Source of the DNA: Actinomadura syzygii
GTDB lineage: Bacteria > Actinomycetota > Actinomycetes > Streptosporangiales > Streptosporangiaceae
DNA: 58,007 bases
NCBI RefSeq assembly: GCF_008085905.1
Contig: NZ_VSFF01000023.1
Location: 1 to 58,007 of the forward strand
Direction: 5' to 3'
A program made the translations under genes and the position numbers. The notes beneath the pieces are model-generated. The model ran no database searches, had not been told where the DNA came from, and worked only from the letters and a program-made list of their open reading frames with translations. Shown in pieces: positions 35,412 through 43,429 of this stretch. The first letter of the stretch is position 1. Every line of letters begins with the position of its first letter.

Positions 35412-35438
35412 CCATCCATGAGGACGTCGGCGCCGAAC
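35412..35438 (+). promoter_or_regulatory. SigK-type promoter for sigK-rskA (autoregulation)
   Basis: CCATCC (35412-35417), 15 nt, CCGAAC (35433-35438), then exactly 7 nt to GTG 35446. Identical hexamers, spacer and distance as the divergent promoter. It supports positive autoregulation by SigK and leaderless translation. Confidence 0.8.
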
Positions 35439-35445
35439 CACCGAT

Positions 35446-36054
35446 GTGGAGATGACCGAGCCAACCGGCAAGCCCTCCAGAACACTGAAGCCGGTCGGAG
35501 ACGCGACGAGAGAACCGCCCGATCTGGCCGCGTTGCTCGGCCGTGTCGCTCGCGGCGACCAGGACGCGTTCGGGCAGGTGTACGAGTTGATGTCCAGGCC
35601 GGTGTACGGGTTGGCGCTGCGGGTCGTCCGCGATCCGGCGCAGGCGGAGGAGATCGCGCAGGACGTGCTGGTCGAGGTGTGGCGCAAGGCGTCGCACTAC
35701 CGTCCCGAACGCGGCAGCGCGACGTCATGGGTCCTGACCGTGGCGCACCGCCGCGCCGTCGACCGGGTCCGCTCCACCCAGGCCGACCGCGACCGCGAGG
35801 AACGCACCGCCGCGCCCTCGCCCGACTACGACGAGGTCGCTGAAGAGGTCGGAACCCGGCTGGAACACCAGCAGGTACGCCGCTGCATGCGCGGCCTCAC
35901 CCAGACGCAGCGCGAATCGATCACCCTGGCCTACTACGGCGGCTACACCTACCGCGAGGTCTCCGAACTGCTCGGCGTCGGCCTCGCCGCCGTCAAGACC
36001 CGGATGCGCGACGGACTCATCCGGCTGCGCGACTGCCTGGGAGCGCAGCCATGA
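35446..36054 (+). CDS. sigK: ECF RNA polymerase sigma factor SigK
   Basis: 202 residues. GTG 35446 was chosen for its 7-nt distance to the -10 box; ATG 35452 is the leadered alternative. Region 2 is at about 45-110 (FGQVYELMSRPVYGLALRV, then VLVEVWRKASHYRPERGSA) and region 4 at about 140-195 (LTQTQRESITLAYYGGYTYREVSE cut to its core, then VKTRMRDGL). This is the SigK subfamily, held inactive by RskA at the membrane and released by a redox or proteolytic signal. The stop overlaps the rskA start (ATGA). It drives the divergent oxidoreductase-fasciclin operon and itself. Confidence 0.92.
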   Translation: MEMTEPTGKPSRTLKPVGDATREPPDLAALLGRVARGDQDAFGQVYELMSRPVYGLALRVVRDPAQAEEIAQDVLVEVWRKASHYRPERGSATSWVLTVAHRRAVDRVRSTQADRDREERTAAPSPDYDEVAEEVGTRLEHQQVRRCMRGLTQTQRESITLAYYGGYTYREVSELLGVGLAAVKTRMRDGLIRLRDCLGAQP

Positions 36055-36758
36055 CCCACGACCCGCACGACCTGGCCGGCCCCTACGTGTTGGACGCGCT
36101 CGGCGACACCGAACGACGCCGCTTCGAACACCACCTGCCGCGCTGCGCCGCCTGCGCCGACGAGACCGCCGGACTCCGCGAGACCACGACCTGGCTGGCG
36201 CTCGCCGTCGCCCACCGCCCGCCCGACCGGCTCCGCGCACGCGTCATGACCGAGATCGCCCGGACCCGGCAGTCGCCCCCTCCGCTCGGCCGCCGCCTGC
36301 CGTCCCCCCGCACCGGCGGGCTGAGCCGACTCGCCGCCGCGGCATGCCTGGTCCTAGCCCTCATCGGCGGCGGCACGACATGGCACTTCCACCGCTCCGC
36401 CGAACACGCACAAGCCCTGAACCGTCGAGTCACGGCAGTGATGACAGCACCGGACGCGCACACCTCCACTGCCCGCGCCCAAACGGCCACCATCACCGTC
36501 GTGTCGTCCCGCTCGCTTGGCGAAGCCGTCGTCACCACAGCCCGCCTACAACGCCTGCCACCGGCCAAGACGTACCAGATGTGGTGGCTCGGCCCGACCC
36601 CGCCGCGCTCCGCCGGGACCCTGAACCCACCGGGAAGACCGCGCCCGCTCGTCACGACCGGCCTCGGCAACGCGCAACGCTTCGGCGTCACCATCGAGCC
36701 CGCCGGCGGCTCGCAGCAGCCGACCAGCGCGCCGATCCTGACGGTCGCACTGGGCTGA
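36051..36758 (+). CDS. rskA: Anti-sigma-K factor RskA
   Basis: 235 residues, starting inside the sigK stop. The N-terminal cytoplasmic anti-sigma domain has the HxxxCxxC-like pattern FEHHLPRCAACADE (about 24-37). One membrane helix lies at about 93-112 (LAAAACLVLALIGGG). The extracytoplasmic RskA domain contains LPPAKTYQMWWLG. RskA sequesters SigK until regulated proteolysis. In mycobacteria its external domain is thought to sense redox through Cys residues; I see no Cys pair in the external part here, so sensing may differ. Confidence 0.92.
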   Translation: MTHDPHDLAGPYVLDALGDTERRRFEHHLPRCAACADETAGLRETTTWLALAVAHRPPDRLRARVMTEIARTRQSPPPLGRRLPSPRTGGLSRLAAAACLVLALIGGGTTWHFHRSAEHAQALNRRVTAVMTAPDAHTSTARAQTATITVVSSRSLGEAVVTTARLQRLPPAKTYQMWWLGPTPPRSAGTLNPPGRPRPLVTTGLGNAQRFGVTIEPAGGSQQPTSAPILTVALG

Positions 36759-36800
36759 CCATCACACTGGGCTCAAGCACTGCTGGCCGCGTGTCCCGAA

Positions 36801-36827
36801 CGAACTCCCGGGAGGCGGAGGAGTTCG
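36801..36827 (+). terminator. Hairpin after rskA
   Basis: 8-bp perfect stem CGAACTCC/GGAGTTCG with an 11-nt loop, 42 nt after the rskA stop. Probable terminator. Confidence 0.55.
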
Positions 36828-36839
36828 GAACCGTCTGGG

Positions 36840-37128
36840 GTTGAGTGTCGGGACTCGCGAAATTTGATCTCCCCTGGTCACCGGAAGCGGGGAGAACCGG
36901 ACCCGGAGGGTCTGGGCTTGTGTGACGGTCAGCGCCTTGCCTCACGCCACCTCCAGGACGCGCCACAACGTGGAGGCTTCACCGAGACCGAAGTCCTGTG
37001 GGTCGGCCACGGACCGCTCCCCGTAGCCGGTCGGTTCCCCGGGGAGTCCGTGGACGGCAGGAGTGCGGTATACACAAATACGCCGTATCGATCCGTAAGC
37101 TATGACTGATATGTGATAACAAGTGGTC
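36840..37128. other. Stretch between rskA and the LysR gene, with a second hairpin
   Basis: TCTCCCC/GGGGAGA at 36868-36895 forms a 7-bp stem with a 14-nt loop. Downstream there is protein-like but start-less sequence on the plus strand to about 37100, possibly a mobile-element remnant. AT-rich sequence at 37070-37125 (TACACAAATA, GTATCGATCCGTAAGCTATG) probably holds the LysR promoter. Confidence 0.35.
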
Positions 37129-38067
37129 ATGCGCGCCATCGATCTGCTGAACGGGCGGCTCAAGCTCCGCCACCTGGTGCTGCTGGTGACCATCGCGGAC
37201 CAGGGCAGCGTGCTGCGTGCGGCGGAACACCTTCACCTGGCTCAGCCCGCCGTCACCCGCAGCCTGCGCGAGGTCGAGCAGCTCCTCGGCGTCGAGCTGT
37301 TCACCCGCGGGGCGCGCGGGATGACGCCGACGCTGTTCGGCGAGGCGTTCATCGAGCATGCCCGGGCCGTGCTCGCCGAGCTGCGCAGGGCGGGCGAGCG
37401 CATCTCCGGCCTCGCCGACGGCGAGACGGGCACCGTGGCCATCGGCACTCTCCTGGCGGGATCGAACGTGCTGCTGCCCCGCGCCATCGCGGCGCTCAAA
37501 CGCGACCGGCCGGGCATCACGGTCATCGTGCGCGAGGCGACGTTCGTCGAGCAGGTGCCGCGCCTGCTCGACGGGGAGATCGACCTGGTGCTCGGCCGGC
37601 TCAACCCGATCGAGGACGTACGGGGCGTGCGGCAGCTCACGCTCTACAGCGAGCCGGTCCGGCTGGTGGCCAGGGTGGGCCATCCGGCGCACGAGCTGGG
37701 GCGGCCGGTCCTCGCCGACCTGCTCGCCTACCCGTGGGTGCTGCCCCTGGAGCAGACCGCGCTGCGCCACGAACTGGAGCAGGTGTTCGCCGCCGCGGGG
37801 CTGCGTCTGCCCGGGAACCTGGTGGAGTGCACCTCGATCCTCACCGTGCGCACGCTCATCCAGGACACCGACATGATCGCGGCGCTGCCCGAACTGGTGG
37901 CCATGACGTCCGAGGGCATCGCGCCGCTGCCGATCCCGCTGGACCCGGTCCGGCGGCAGGTCGGCGTCACGCTGCCGGACCGGCGGCCGCTCACGCCCGC
38001 GGCCAGGCTCATGCTCGACCACCTGCGCGAGCAGGCCGCGCTGGTCACACGGACCGGATCAACCTGA
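37129..38067 (+). CDS. LysR-family transcriptional regulator
   Basis: 312 residues from ATG 37129 (GTG 37123 is an alternative). N-terminal winged HTH (LKLRHLVLLVTIADQGS, then AAEHLHLAQPAVTRSLREVEQLLGVELF) and a periplasmic-binding-protein-like effector domain (about 95-300). It resembles the GbpR/PcaQ style of LysR proteins tied to aromatic and sugar-acid catabolism. Its 3' end overlaps, tail to tail, the arylformamidase-like gene. It is the obvious regulator of the divergent quinolone-catabolism genes; candidate boxes are the GGGTATGACG repeats at 39817 and 39880. Confidence 0.9.
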   Translation: MRAIDLLNGRLKLRHLVLLVTIADQGSVLRAAEHLHLAQPAVTRSLREVEQLLGVELFTRGARGMTPTLFGEAFIEHARAVLAELRRAGERISGLADGETGTVAIGTLLAGSNVLLPRAIAALKRDRPGITVIVREATFVEQVPRLLDGEIDLVLGRLNPIEDVRGVRQLTLYSEPVRLVARVGHPAHELGRPVLADLLAYPWVLPLEQTALRHELEQVFAAAGLRLPGNLVECTSILTVRTLIQDTDMIAALPELVAMTSEGIAPLPIPLDPVRRQVGVTLPDRRPLTPAARLMLDHLREQAALVTRTGST

Positions 38068-38905
38068 CCAGCGCCCGGCTCACCGCCGAGCCGGGGGCGG
38101 CCAGGTCGAGGACCACGTCGAAGTGGTCGCGGTCCGGGACGACCATCAGATCGGCCGCCGGTCCCCAGTGGGCCCGGAACCGTCTGCTCTGCTCGGCGAA
38201 ACCGGGACCGTCGTGCTCGGCGACCACGACGACCGCGGGGAAGCGCCGCCCGGCGGGGAGCAGCGCGGGACTGAGCGCCGCCGCCCTGGCCAGGTCGAGC
38301 CCGATCGTGTCGTTGACGTACGTCCTGGTGATCGGCCTGATGTCGAACAGCCCGCTGAAGGGCATCGCCGCCTTGACCGCGTCGTCGGGGACGCCGAACT
38401 CGCGCTGCCAGCCGTCCACCATCAGCATCCCGGTCAGGTGGCCGCCCGCCGAGCTGCCGCCGACCACGATCCGGCCGGGATCCAGCCCGTGCGCACGGCC
38501 CTCGCGGTGGATCCAGGCGATCGACGCGCGCACCTGCCGGACGATCTCCTCCAGCGTGGCCGCCGGCGCCAGCGTGTAGTCGGGCACGACCGTCGCGACC
38601 CCCTGGTCGCTCAGCGACCTCGCCATGAACGCCGACTCGTGCCTGGACAACGCCATCCAGTAGCCGCCGTGCAGGAACACGAACACGGGCCGCGCCTCGC
38701 CCGGCGCGGCCCCCCACACGTCGAGCCGTTCGCGGTCGTAGACCACCGAACGTCCGGGCAGTCCCGCAACCGCCTCCCGCGACAGGCGCCGGTAGCGCTC
38801 CATGTGCGCCGCGAACGCCTCGGGCCCCGCCTTGCGCCTGACGTTGTAGGCGCGGTCGAGCGCCTCCTCGTCGAGGTCGCGGCCGGGCCAGGACGCGAGG
38901 TTCAC
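38045..38905 (-). CDS. Arylformamidase-like alpha/beta hydrolase
   Basis: 286 residues. GTG 38905 overlaps the dioxygenase stop (GTGA), which fixes the start. Oxyanion motif HGGYW (about 77), nucleophile in VGGSSAGG, Asp in the VVVAEHD region and His in PDRDHFDVV near the end: the kynurenine-formamidase/HSL layout. The family cleaves N-formyl- or N-acyl-arylamines. Directly behind a Hod/Qdo-type dioxygenase whose product is an N-acylanthranilate, it most likely releases anthranilate, like Amq of Arthrobacter or AqdA of Rhodococcus. That assignment follows from context plus family. Confidence 0.85.
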   Translation of the reverse strand: MNLASWPGRDLDEEALDRAYNVRRKAGPEAFAAHMERYRRLSREAVAGLPGRSVVYDRERLDVWGAAPGEARPVFVFLHGGYWMALSRHESAFMARSLSDQGVATVVPDYTLAPAATLEEIVRQVRASIAWIHREGRAHGLDPGRIVVGGSSAGGHLTGMLMVDGWQREFGVPDDAVKAAMPFSGLFDIRPITRTYVNDTIGLDLARAAALSPALLPAGRRFPAVVVVAEHDGPGFAEQSRRFRAHWGPAADLMVVPDRDHFDVVLDLAAPGSAVSRALVRLIRSV

Positions 38906-39747
38906 CCTCCCGCGCCCGCCGTGAACGCCAGGCCCGCCGTGAACGCCAGGCCCGCCGTGAACGCCAGGATCGCCTCGGAGATGGTCTCGGGCGAGTCGAG
39001 GGTCGGGAAGTGCGTGGGGCCGCCCAGCCAGCGCGGCTGGAACCACGGGTGCTCGGCGCTGAAGGCGCGCTGCTCACGCCGGTGCTCGATGTCGCTCGGC
39101 TGGGAGAACAGGTGCGCGATCGGCCGCTCCTGCTTGATCGCGAGCATTCGCTCCAGCGGTGAACCCCAGGTGGCGTACGCGGCCTCGATCACCCGGCACG
39201 ACCTGGTCCACATCTCCTCGTCGAAGCCGGCCATCTCCTCGTACAGGTGGCGCCTCACCCCGGAGTCGTCGGAGCGGTCGAGCCAGAGATCGAACAGCTC
39301 CTGACGCCCCTCCCGCCAGGTGCCCGGGTGGTAGCCGGTCCGCAGGCCCTCGATGAACTCCGGCGAGGCCCTGCGCACCAGCCAGTCCACGACCACCAGG
39401 CGGGGGACGCGCGCCACGCCGAGCCGGTCGGCGAGTTCGAGGTTGGCCCAGCCTCCGTGCGAGGTCGACACGGGGACGACGCGCGGCACCGCCAGCTCGT
39501 CCAGCAGCGCGGCGGCGTCGTCGGCCATCTCCTCCGGCCCGAAGTCGCCCGCGACCGTGCGCCGCGTGCCGTGCCCGCGCCAGTCCATGCGGATGACCCG
39601 CCGCTCCCCGGCCAGGATCGGCAGTACCCGGGAGAACAGCCGATGGTCCTGGCACCAGCCGCTCAACAGCAGCAGCGCGGGCTCGTCGGTCGCGGCGCCC
39701 GAGACGTCGAAGTCGATCTCATGGCCGTTCAGTCTCGTCGTCCTCAT
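38902..39747 (-). CDS. Cofactor-free 3-hydroxy-4(1H)-quinolone 2,4-dioxygenase (Hod/Qdo/AqdC-like)
   Basis: 281 residues, ATG 39747. An alpha/beta-hydrolase fold with the specific fingerprints recalled for the ring-cleaving, CO-releasing dioxygenases Hod and Qdo: LLSGWCQDHRLF (26-38), DWRGHG, VSTSHGGW (Ser96), VVDWLV (Asp121), LFDLWLD, YATWGSPLERM, LFSQPSD and GGPTHFPTLD (His246). The enzyme inserts O2 into a 3-hydroxy-4-quinolone without metal or flavin, giving CO and an N-acylanthranilate. The motif spelling is nearer Qdo (unsubstituted quinolone, N-formyl product) than Hod. The C-terminus ends in three AFTAGL-type repeats. First gene of a two-gene operon with the arylformamidase-like hydrolase. 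Confidence 0.85.
   Translation of the reverse strand: MRTTRLNGHEIDFDVSGAATDEPALLLLSGWCQDHRLFSRVLPILAGERRVIRMDWRGHGTRRTVAGDFGPEEMADDAAALLDELAVPRVVPVSTSHGGWANLELADRLGVARVPRLVVVDWLVRRASPEFIEGLRTGYHPGTWREGRQELFDLWLDRSDDSGVRRHLYEEMAGFDEEMWTRSCRVIEAAYATWGSPLERMLAIKQERPIAHLFSQPSDIEHRREQRAFSAEHPWFQPRWLGGPTHFPTLDSPETISEAILAFTAGLAFTAGLAFTAGAGG
38914..38967 (-). repeat. 18-bp tandem repeat, three exact units, at the 3' end of the dioxygenase gene
   Basis: GCCCGCCGTGAACGCCAG (plus-strand reading) at 38914-38931, 38932-38949 and 38950-38967, all identical. It encodes LAFTAG three times. In-frame expansion next to the stop and to the overlapping hydrolase start suggests a recent slippage event. Confidence 0.9.
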
Positions 39748-39816
39748 GGCACCACACCCTCGTCCCCGGACGCGACCCGGGGCAAATACCTGTCCGGGGT
39801 GCCCGTATCACAGAAT

Positions 39817-39889
39817 GGGTATGACGTGCGGCTTCATGGCCACAGAGATGGGTCGGAGAGAGCCAGGCCGCCCCGGGGCGGGTATGACG
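39817..39889. promoter_or_regulatory. Paired GGGTATGACG boxes in the divergent catabolic promoter region
   Basis: The 10-mer GGGTATGACG occurs at 39817-39826 and 39880-39889, exactly 63 bp apart (six helical turns), between the dioxygenase (minus) and flavin monooxygenase (plus) starts. It is a plausible regulator binding pair, possibly for the LysR protein at 37.1 kb. Confidence 0.45.
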
Positions 39890-39986
39890 CCGTCGGTATA
39901 GGGGCCGTTCGAAGCGGTATTGGCCGTCACGTCGCGGCCCGCCGGATGATTCTCGTCACCACCCCCGACCCGACACGGGAGCGATC

Positions 39987-41150
39987 ATGAGCCAGCAGGT
40001 GCTTGACGCCGTCCGCGAGTTGCTGCCGAGCCTGCGCGAGCGCGCGCAAGAGACCGAGGACGCGCGCAGGGTGCCTGAAGCCTCCATCAAAGCGCTGCGC
40101 GAGACCGGCTTCTTCCGGCTGCTGCAGCCCGCGAGCTACGGCGGCTACGAATGCGACCCGGTGACCTTCTACACCGCGGTCCGGCTGGTCGCCGGCGCCT
40201 GCGGGTCGACCGGCTGGGTCGCCTCCGTGCTCGGCGCCCACCAGTGGCACGTCGCGACGTTTCCCGCGCAGGCCCAGGACGACATCTGGGGGCAGGACCC
40301 CGGCACGCTGGTCTCCTCCGCCTACGCCCCGATCGGACGGGCGAGCGCCGTCGAGGGCGGCTACCGGCTGTCGGGCAAGTGGAGCTTCTCCTCGGGCGTC
40401 GACCACGCGGGCGCCGTCCTTCTCGGCGGGGTGATCCTCGGCGACGACGGCGCGCCCGCCGACTGGGCGGCCTTCCTGGTGCCCGCTCAGGACTACACCG
40501 TGCACGACGTCTGGCGCACCGTCGGGTTGCGCGGCACGGGAAGCAACGACGTGGAGGTCCAGGACGTTTTCGTGCCGGCCCACCGCGTCCTCAGCTTCAG
40601 CGCTTCCTTCAACTGCGTCTGCCCCGGCCAGGAGGTCAACACCGGCCCGCTGTACCGGATCCCGCTCTACTCCCTGATGACCACCACGATCGCCACGCCG
40701 CTGGTCGGCATGGCGACGGGAGCCTACGACGCGCACGTCGCCCACCAGCGCGAACGGGTCAGGGTCTTCGCCGGGCAGAAGGTCAAGGACGACCCGTTCG
40801 CCAAGGTCCGCGTGGCCGAGGCCGCCAGCGAGATCGACGCGGCCTGGCTCCAGCTCACCCGCAACATCACCGAGATCTATGACGCCGCCCGCGCGCGGGA
40901 GCCCATCGCGACCGCGCTGCGGCTGCGGCTGCGGCGCGACCAGGTGCGGGCCTCCGAGCGGTGCATCGCCGCGCTGGACCGGCTGTTCGAGAACTCCGGC
41001 GCGGGGGCGCTCGCGGACGGCACGCCGATCCAGCGCTTCTGGCGCGACGCCCACGCCGCGCGGGTCCACGTGGCCAACGACCCCGAGTCGGCGCTGAAGA
41101 TTTACGGAGACGGGGAGTTCGGCGAGACCGTCACGGTGGGCATGCTGTGA
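39987..41150 (+). CDS. Flavin-dependent monooxygenase, oxygenase component (HsaA/HpaB-like acyl-CoA-dehydrogenase fold)
   Basis: 387 residues, ATG behind GGGAG at a 7-nt spacing. Acyl-CoA-dehydrogenase fold with hydroxylase hallmarks: FFRLLQPASYGGYE, GSTGWVASVLGAHQWHVA, SGKWSFSSGVDHA, TVGLRGTGSNDVEVQDVFVP. This group (HsaA, DszC and relatives) uses reduced FMN/FAD from a partner reductase to hydroxylate aromatics. The partner is the next gene, overlapping by GTGA. Beside the quinolone dioxygenase it could supply the 3-hydroxyl of the 4-quinolone or hydroxylate anthranilate; sequence alone cannot decide. Confidence 0.88.
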   Translation: MSQQVLDAVRELLPSLRERAQETEDARRVPEASIKALRETGFFRLLQPASYGGYECDPVTFYTAVRLVAGACGSTGWVASVLGAHQWHVATFPAQAQDDIWGQDPGTLVSSAYAPIGRASAVEGGYRLSGKWSFSSGVDHAGAVLLGGVILGDDGAPADWAAFLVPAQDYTVHDVWRTVGLRGTGSNDVEVQDVFVPAHRVLSFSASFNCVCPGQEVNTGPLYRIPLYSLMTTTIATPLVGMATGAYDAHVAHQRERVRVFAGQKVKDDPFAKVRVAEAASEIDAAWLQLTRNITEIYDAARAREPIATALRLRLRRDQVRASERCIAALDRLFENSGAGALADGTPIQRFWRDAHAARVHVANDPESALKIYGDGEFGETVTVGML

Positions 41151-41731
41151 GACGCGCGCTGGACGCGCCGGACGTCCGGCGCGACACGTCCACGGCGGTC
41201 GACCATGGGACGTTCCGCCGCGTCCTCGGTCACTTCTGCACGGGCGTCGCCGTGATCACCGCCTTCGACGGGGCACGTCCCGTCGGCTTCGCCTGCCAGT
41301 CCTTCGCGGCGCTCTCCCTGGACCCGCCCCTGGTCCTGTTCTGCCCCGCGAAGACCTCGGGCACCTGGCCCGCGATCCGGCGAGCGGGCCGCTTCGCGGT
41401 CAACCTGCTCGCCCACGACCAGCGTGACGTCAGCTCCCTGTTCGGCCGAAGCGGCGCCGACAGGTTCACGGCCACCTCCTGGCGCCCCTCCCCCGGCGGC
41501 GCCCCGCTGCTGGACGGCGCGCTGGCCTGGGTGGACTGCACGGTGCACGCCGTACACGACGGCGGCGACCACCACATCGTCGTGGGCGGGGTGGACCACC
41601 TGGCCGCCGGCGCCGGAGAGCGCCCGCTGCTGTTCTACCGCGGCGGTTACACCGTCACCGAACCCCCAGCCGCGCCCGCCCCCGCCCAGGCGCACTTCCT
41701 CACCTGGGCAGACCCCGGCGAGTGGTACTGA
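41147..41731 (+). CDS. Flavin reductase component (HsaB/HpaC-like)
   Basis: 194 residues, GTG overlapping the oxygenase stop. A single split-barrel flavin-reductase domain: HFCTGVAVITAFDGARPVGFACQSF, then SLDPPLVLFCPAKTSGTWPAIR in two blocks, RFAVNLLAHDQ and the DHHIVVGGVDHL strand. It reduces free flavin with NAD(P)H and passes it to the HsaA-like subunit. The C-terminus is Ala/Pro-rich. Translational coupling supports a two-component system. Confidence 0.88.
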   Translation: MRRALDAPDVRRDTSTAVDHGTFRRVLGHFCTGVAVITAFDGARPVGFACQSFAALSLDPPLVLFCPAKTSGTWPAIRRAGRFAVNLLAHDQRDVSSLFGRSGADRFTATSWRPSPGGAPLLDGALAWVDCTVHAVHDGGDHHIVVGGVDHLAAGAGERPLLFYRGGYTVTEPPAAPAPAQAHFLTWADPGEWY

Positions 41732-41795
41732 CCGCCACGCCGACCGCCCTTCGCCGGGATCCCGGCGCCACACCCACCCCTTGGAGGTTGAACCC

Positions 41796-43247
41796 TTGAG
41801 CAGCGTCCGCAAGGTCGTCACCGGCGGCCACGTCATCACCATGGACGACCGGTACGGAGACCTGCCCCACGGTGCCGTGCTCATCGAGGACGGCCGCATC
41901 GCCGCCGTCGTCCGCGACGCGGCCGAACTCGCCGGCGCCGACGCGGAAACGATCGACGCGGACGGCGGGATCGTCCTGCCCGGCCTGGTCGACAGCCACC
42001 GGCACACCTGGATGGCGCTGATGCGGGCGATCTCCGCCGACCAGTCGCTGCCGCAGTTCCTCGGCACGACCTTCGGCGGCACCGGCTCCTTCCTCACCGC
42101 CGAGGACCTCGGGACCGCCTCGCTCGTCGGCGCGCTGGAGGCGCTGGACGCCGGCACAACGACGATCATGGACTGCTGCGACTGCGTGAACACCCCCGCC
42201 CACGCCGACGCCGCGATCGACGCGCTGCGCACCGCCGGCATCCGCGCCGTCTACGCGTACGGCATGCAGAAGTGGGACTTCACGCCCACCCCGTTCGCCG
42301 GCCACGACGACCGCCTCAAGGATCTCCGGCGCGTCCGCGACGAACTCCGCGACGGCCTCGTCACCCCCGGAGTGCTGCTGAGCGACTTCGGCACCGTGCC
42401 GTTCGAGCACACCGCGGCCGAGGTGCGCCTCGCCGCCGACCTCGGGGTGGTGATCAGCTCCCACACCGCCGCCGCGACCGGTTCCATCCTGCTCAAGGGC
42501 CTACGCGAGATGCGCGACCACGGCCTGCTCAATCCCGGCCACGTGCACATCCACTGCCCCGCGCTGGACGAGCGGGAATGGCGGATGATGGCCGACACCG
42601 GAGCGAAGATCACCATCGCGCCGGAGACCGAGATGCAGATGGGCATGGGAATCCCACCGCTCCGCCCGGCGATGGACGCGGGAATCGCGCCCGGCGTCAG
42701 CACCGACATCGTCTGCGTCGGATCGGGCGACCTGTTCTCGCAACTGCGGCTCGGCCTGCAGACCCAGCGGATGCTCGACAACGACCGCGTGCACCGCACC
42801 GGCACCATGCCGTGGACCATCGGCCTGACGACCAAGGACGCGCTGGCCTGGGGCACGACCAACGGCGCCGACACCCTCGGCCTGTCCGACCGCATCGGCT
42901 CCCTCACCCCGGGCAAGCAAGCCGATCTGATCGTCCTCAAACCTCGGATGGACCTCGTCCGCTCCAGCCACCCCACCGGCACCGTCGTCCTGCAGTCCAC
43001 CGCCGCGGACGTGGACACGGTCCTGGTCAACGGCGAGATCCGCAAGCGGAACGGGAGGCTGCTCGGCGTCGACCTGGCCGCGGTGCGCGCCCGAGCCGAG
43101 GCCGCGCTCACCCGCATCCACGAAGGCCACGCCGAATTGCCGGACCTACGGCCCGAAGACCTCCGTGCCTGGTGGGAGACCGCCGAGCGGATGGCCACCC
43201 GCTCCTTCGGCTCCGCCTACGCCGACGGCATCCCCCAGCCGTCCTGA
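41796..43247 (+). CDS. Amidohydrolase-superfamily protein (chlorohydrolase/8-oxoguanine-deaminase-like)
   Basis: 483 residues. TTG 41796 has GGAGG 8 nt upstream; no better start exists. A metal-dependent TIM-barrel hydrolase: small beta-domain (HVITMDD, LIEDGRIAAVV), first metal pair in VDSHRHTW, later His in ISSHTAA and HIHCPALDE, and Asp in VSTDIVCVG. Subgroup TrzN/AtzA/GuaD: deaminates or hydrolyses ring substituents. Same strand and 64 nt after the flavin reductase, so probably co-transcribed. It could remove an amino or halide group from a nitrogen heterocycle feeding the quinolone route; this is inference. Confidence 0.88.
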   Translation: MSSVRKVVTGGHVITMDDRYGDLPHGAVLIEDGRIAAVVRDAAELAGADAETIDADGGIVLPGLVDSHRHTWMALMRAISADQSLPQFLGTTFGGTGSFLTAEDLGTASLVGALEALDAGTTTIMDCCDCVNTPAHADAAIDALRTAGIRAVYAYGMQKWDFTPTPFAGHDDRLKDLRRVRDELRDGLVTPGVLLSDFGTVPFEHTAAEVRLAADLGVVISSHTAAATGSILLKGLREMRDHGLLNPGHVHIHCPALDEREWRMMADTGAKITIAPETEMQMGMGIPPLRPAMDAGIAPGVSTDIVCVGSGDLFSQLRLGLQTQRMLDNDRVHRTGTMPWTIGLTTKDALAWGTTNGADTLGLSDRIGSLTPGKQADLIVLKPRMDLVRSSHPTGTVVLQSTAADVDTVLVNGEIRKRNGRLLGVDLAAVRARAEAALTRIHEGHAELPDLRPEDLRAWWETAERMATRSFGSAYADGIPQPS

Positions 43248-43429
43248 CAATTACGCGCAGGGTGCGACCCGCGACCAGAAGGTGCCCCATCGCGATGACG
43301 GGAAAGTCCCGTCGCCATCTGGCTTCCAGCGGCCGACGGCACCCTCGACCGCCCCGCGATGGGCGTACCGGCGGCCCTTCACACGGCCGACCGACCGCGG
43401 GATCGGCCTGCCAGCCCCGCCTGGCTCGG

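Noticed and set aside
33592..35421. 609-codon plus-strand frame opposite the molybdopterin oxidoreductase
   Set aside because: Shadow of a clear Mo-enzyme gene; no recognisable domain.
38914..38967. CRISPR-like array
   Set aside because: Repeats are directly abutting with no spacers and in-frame coding; a simple tandem duplication. No other array was seen.
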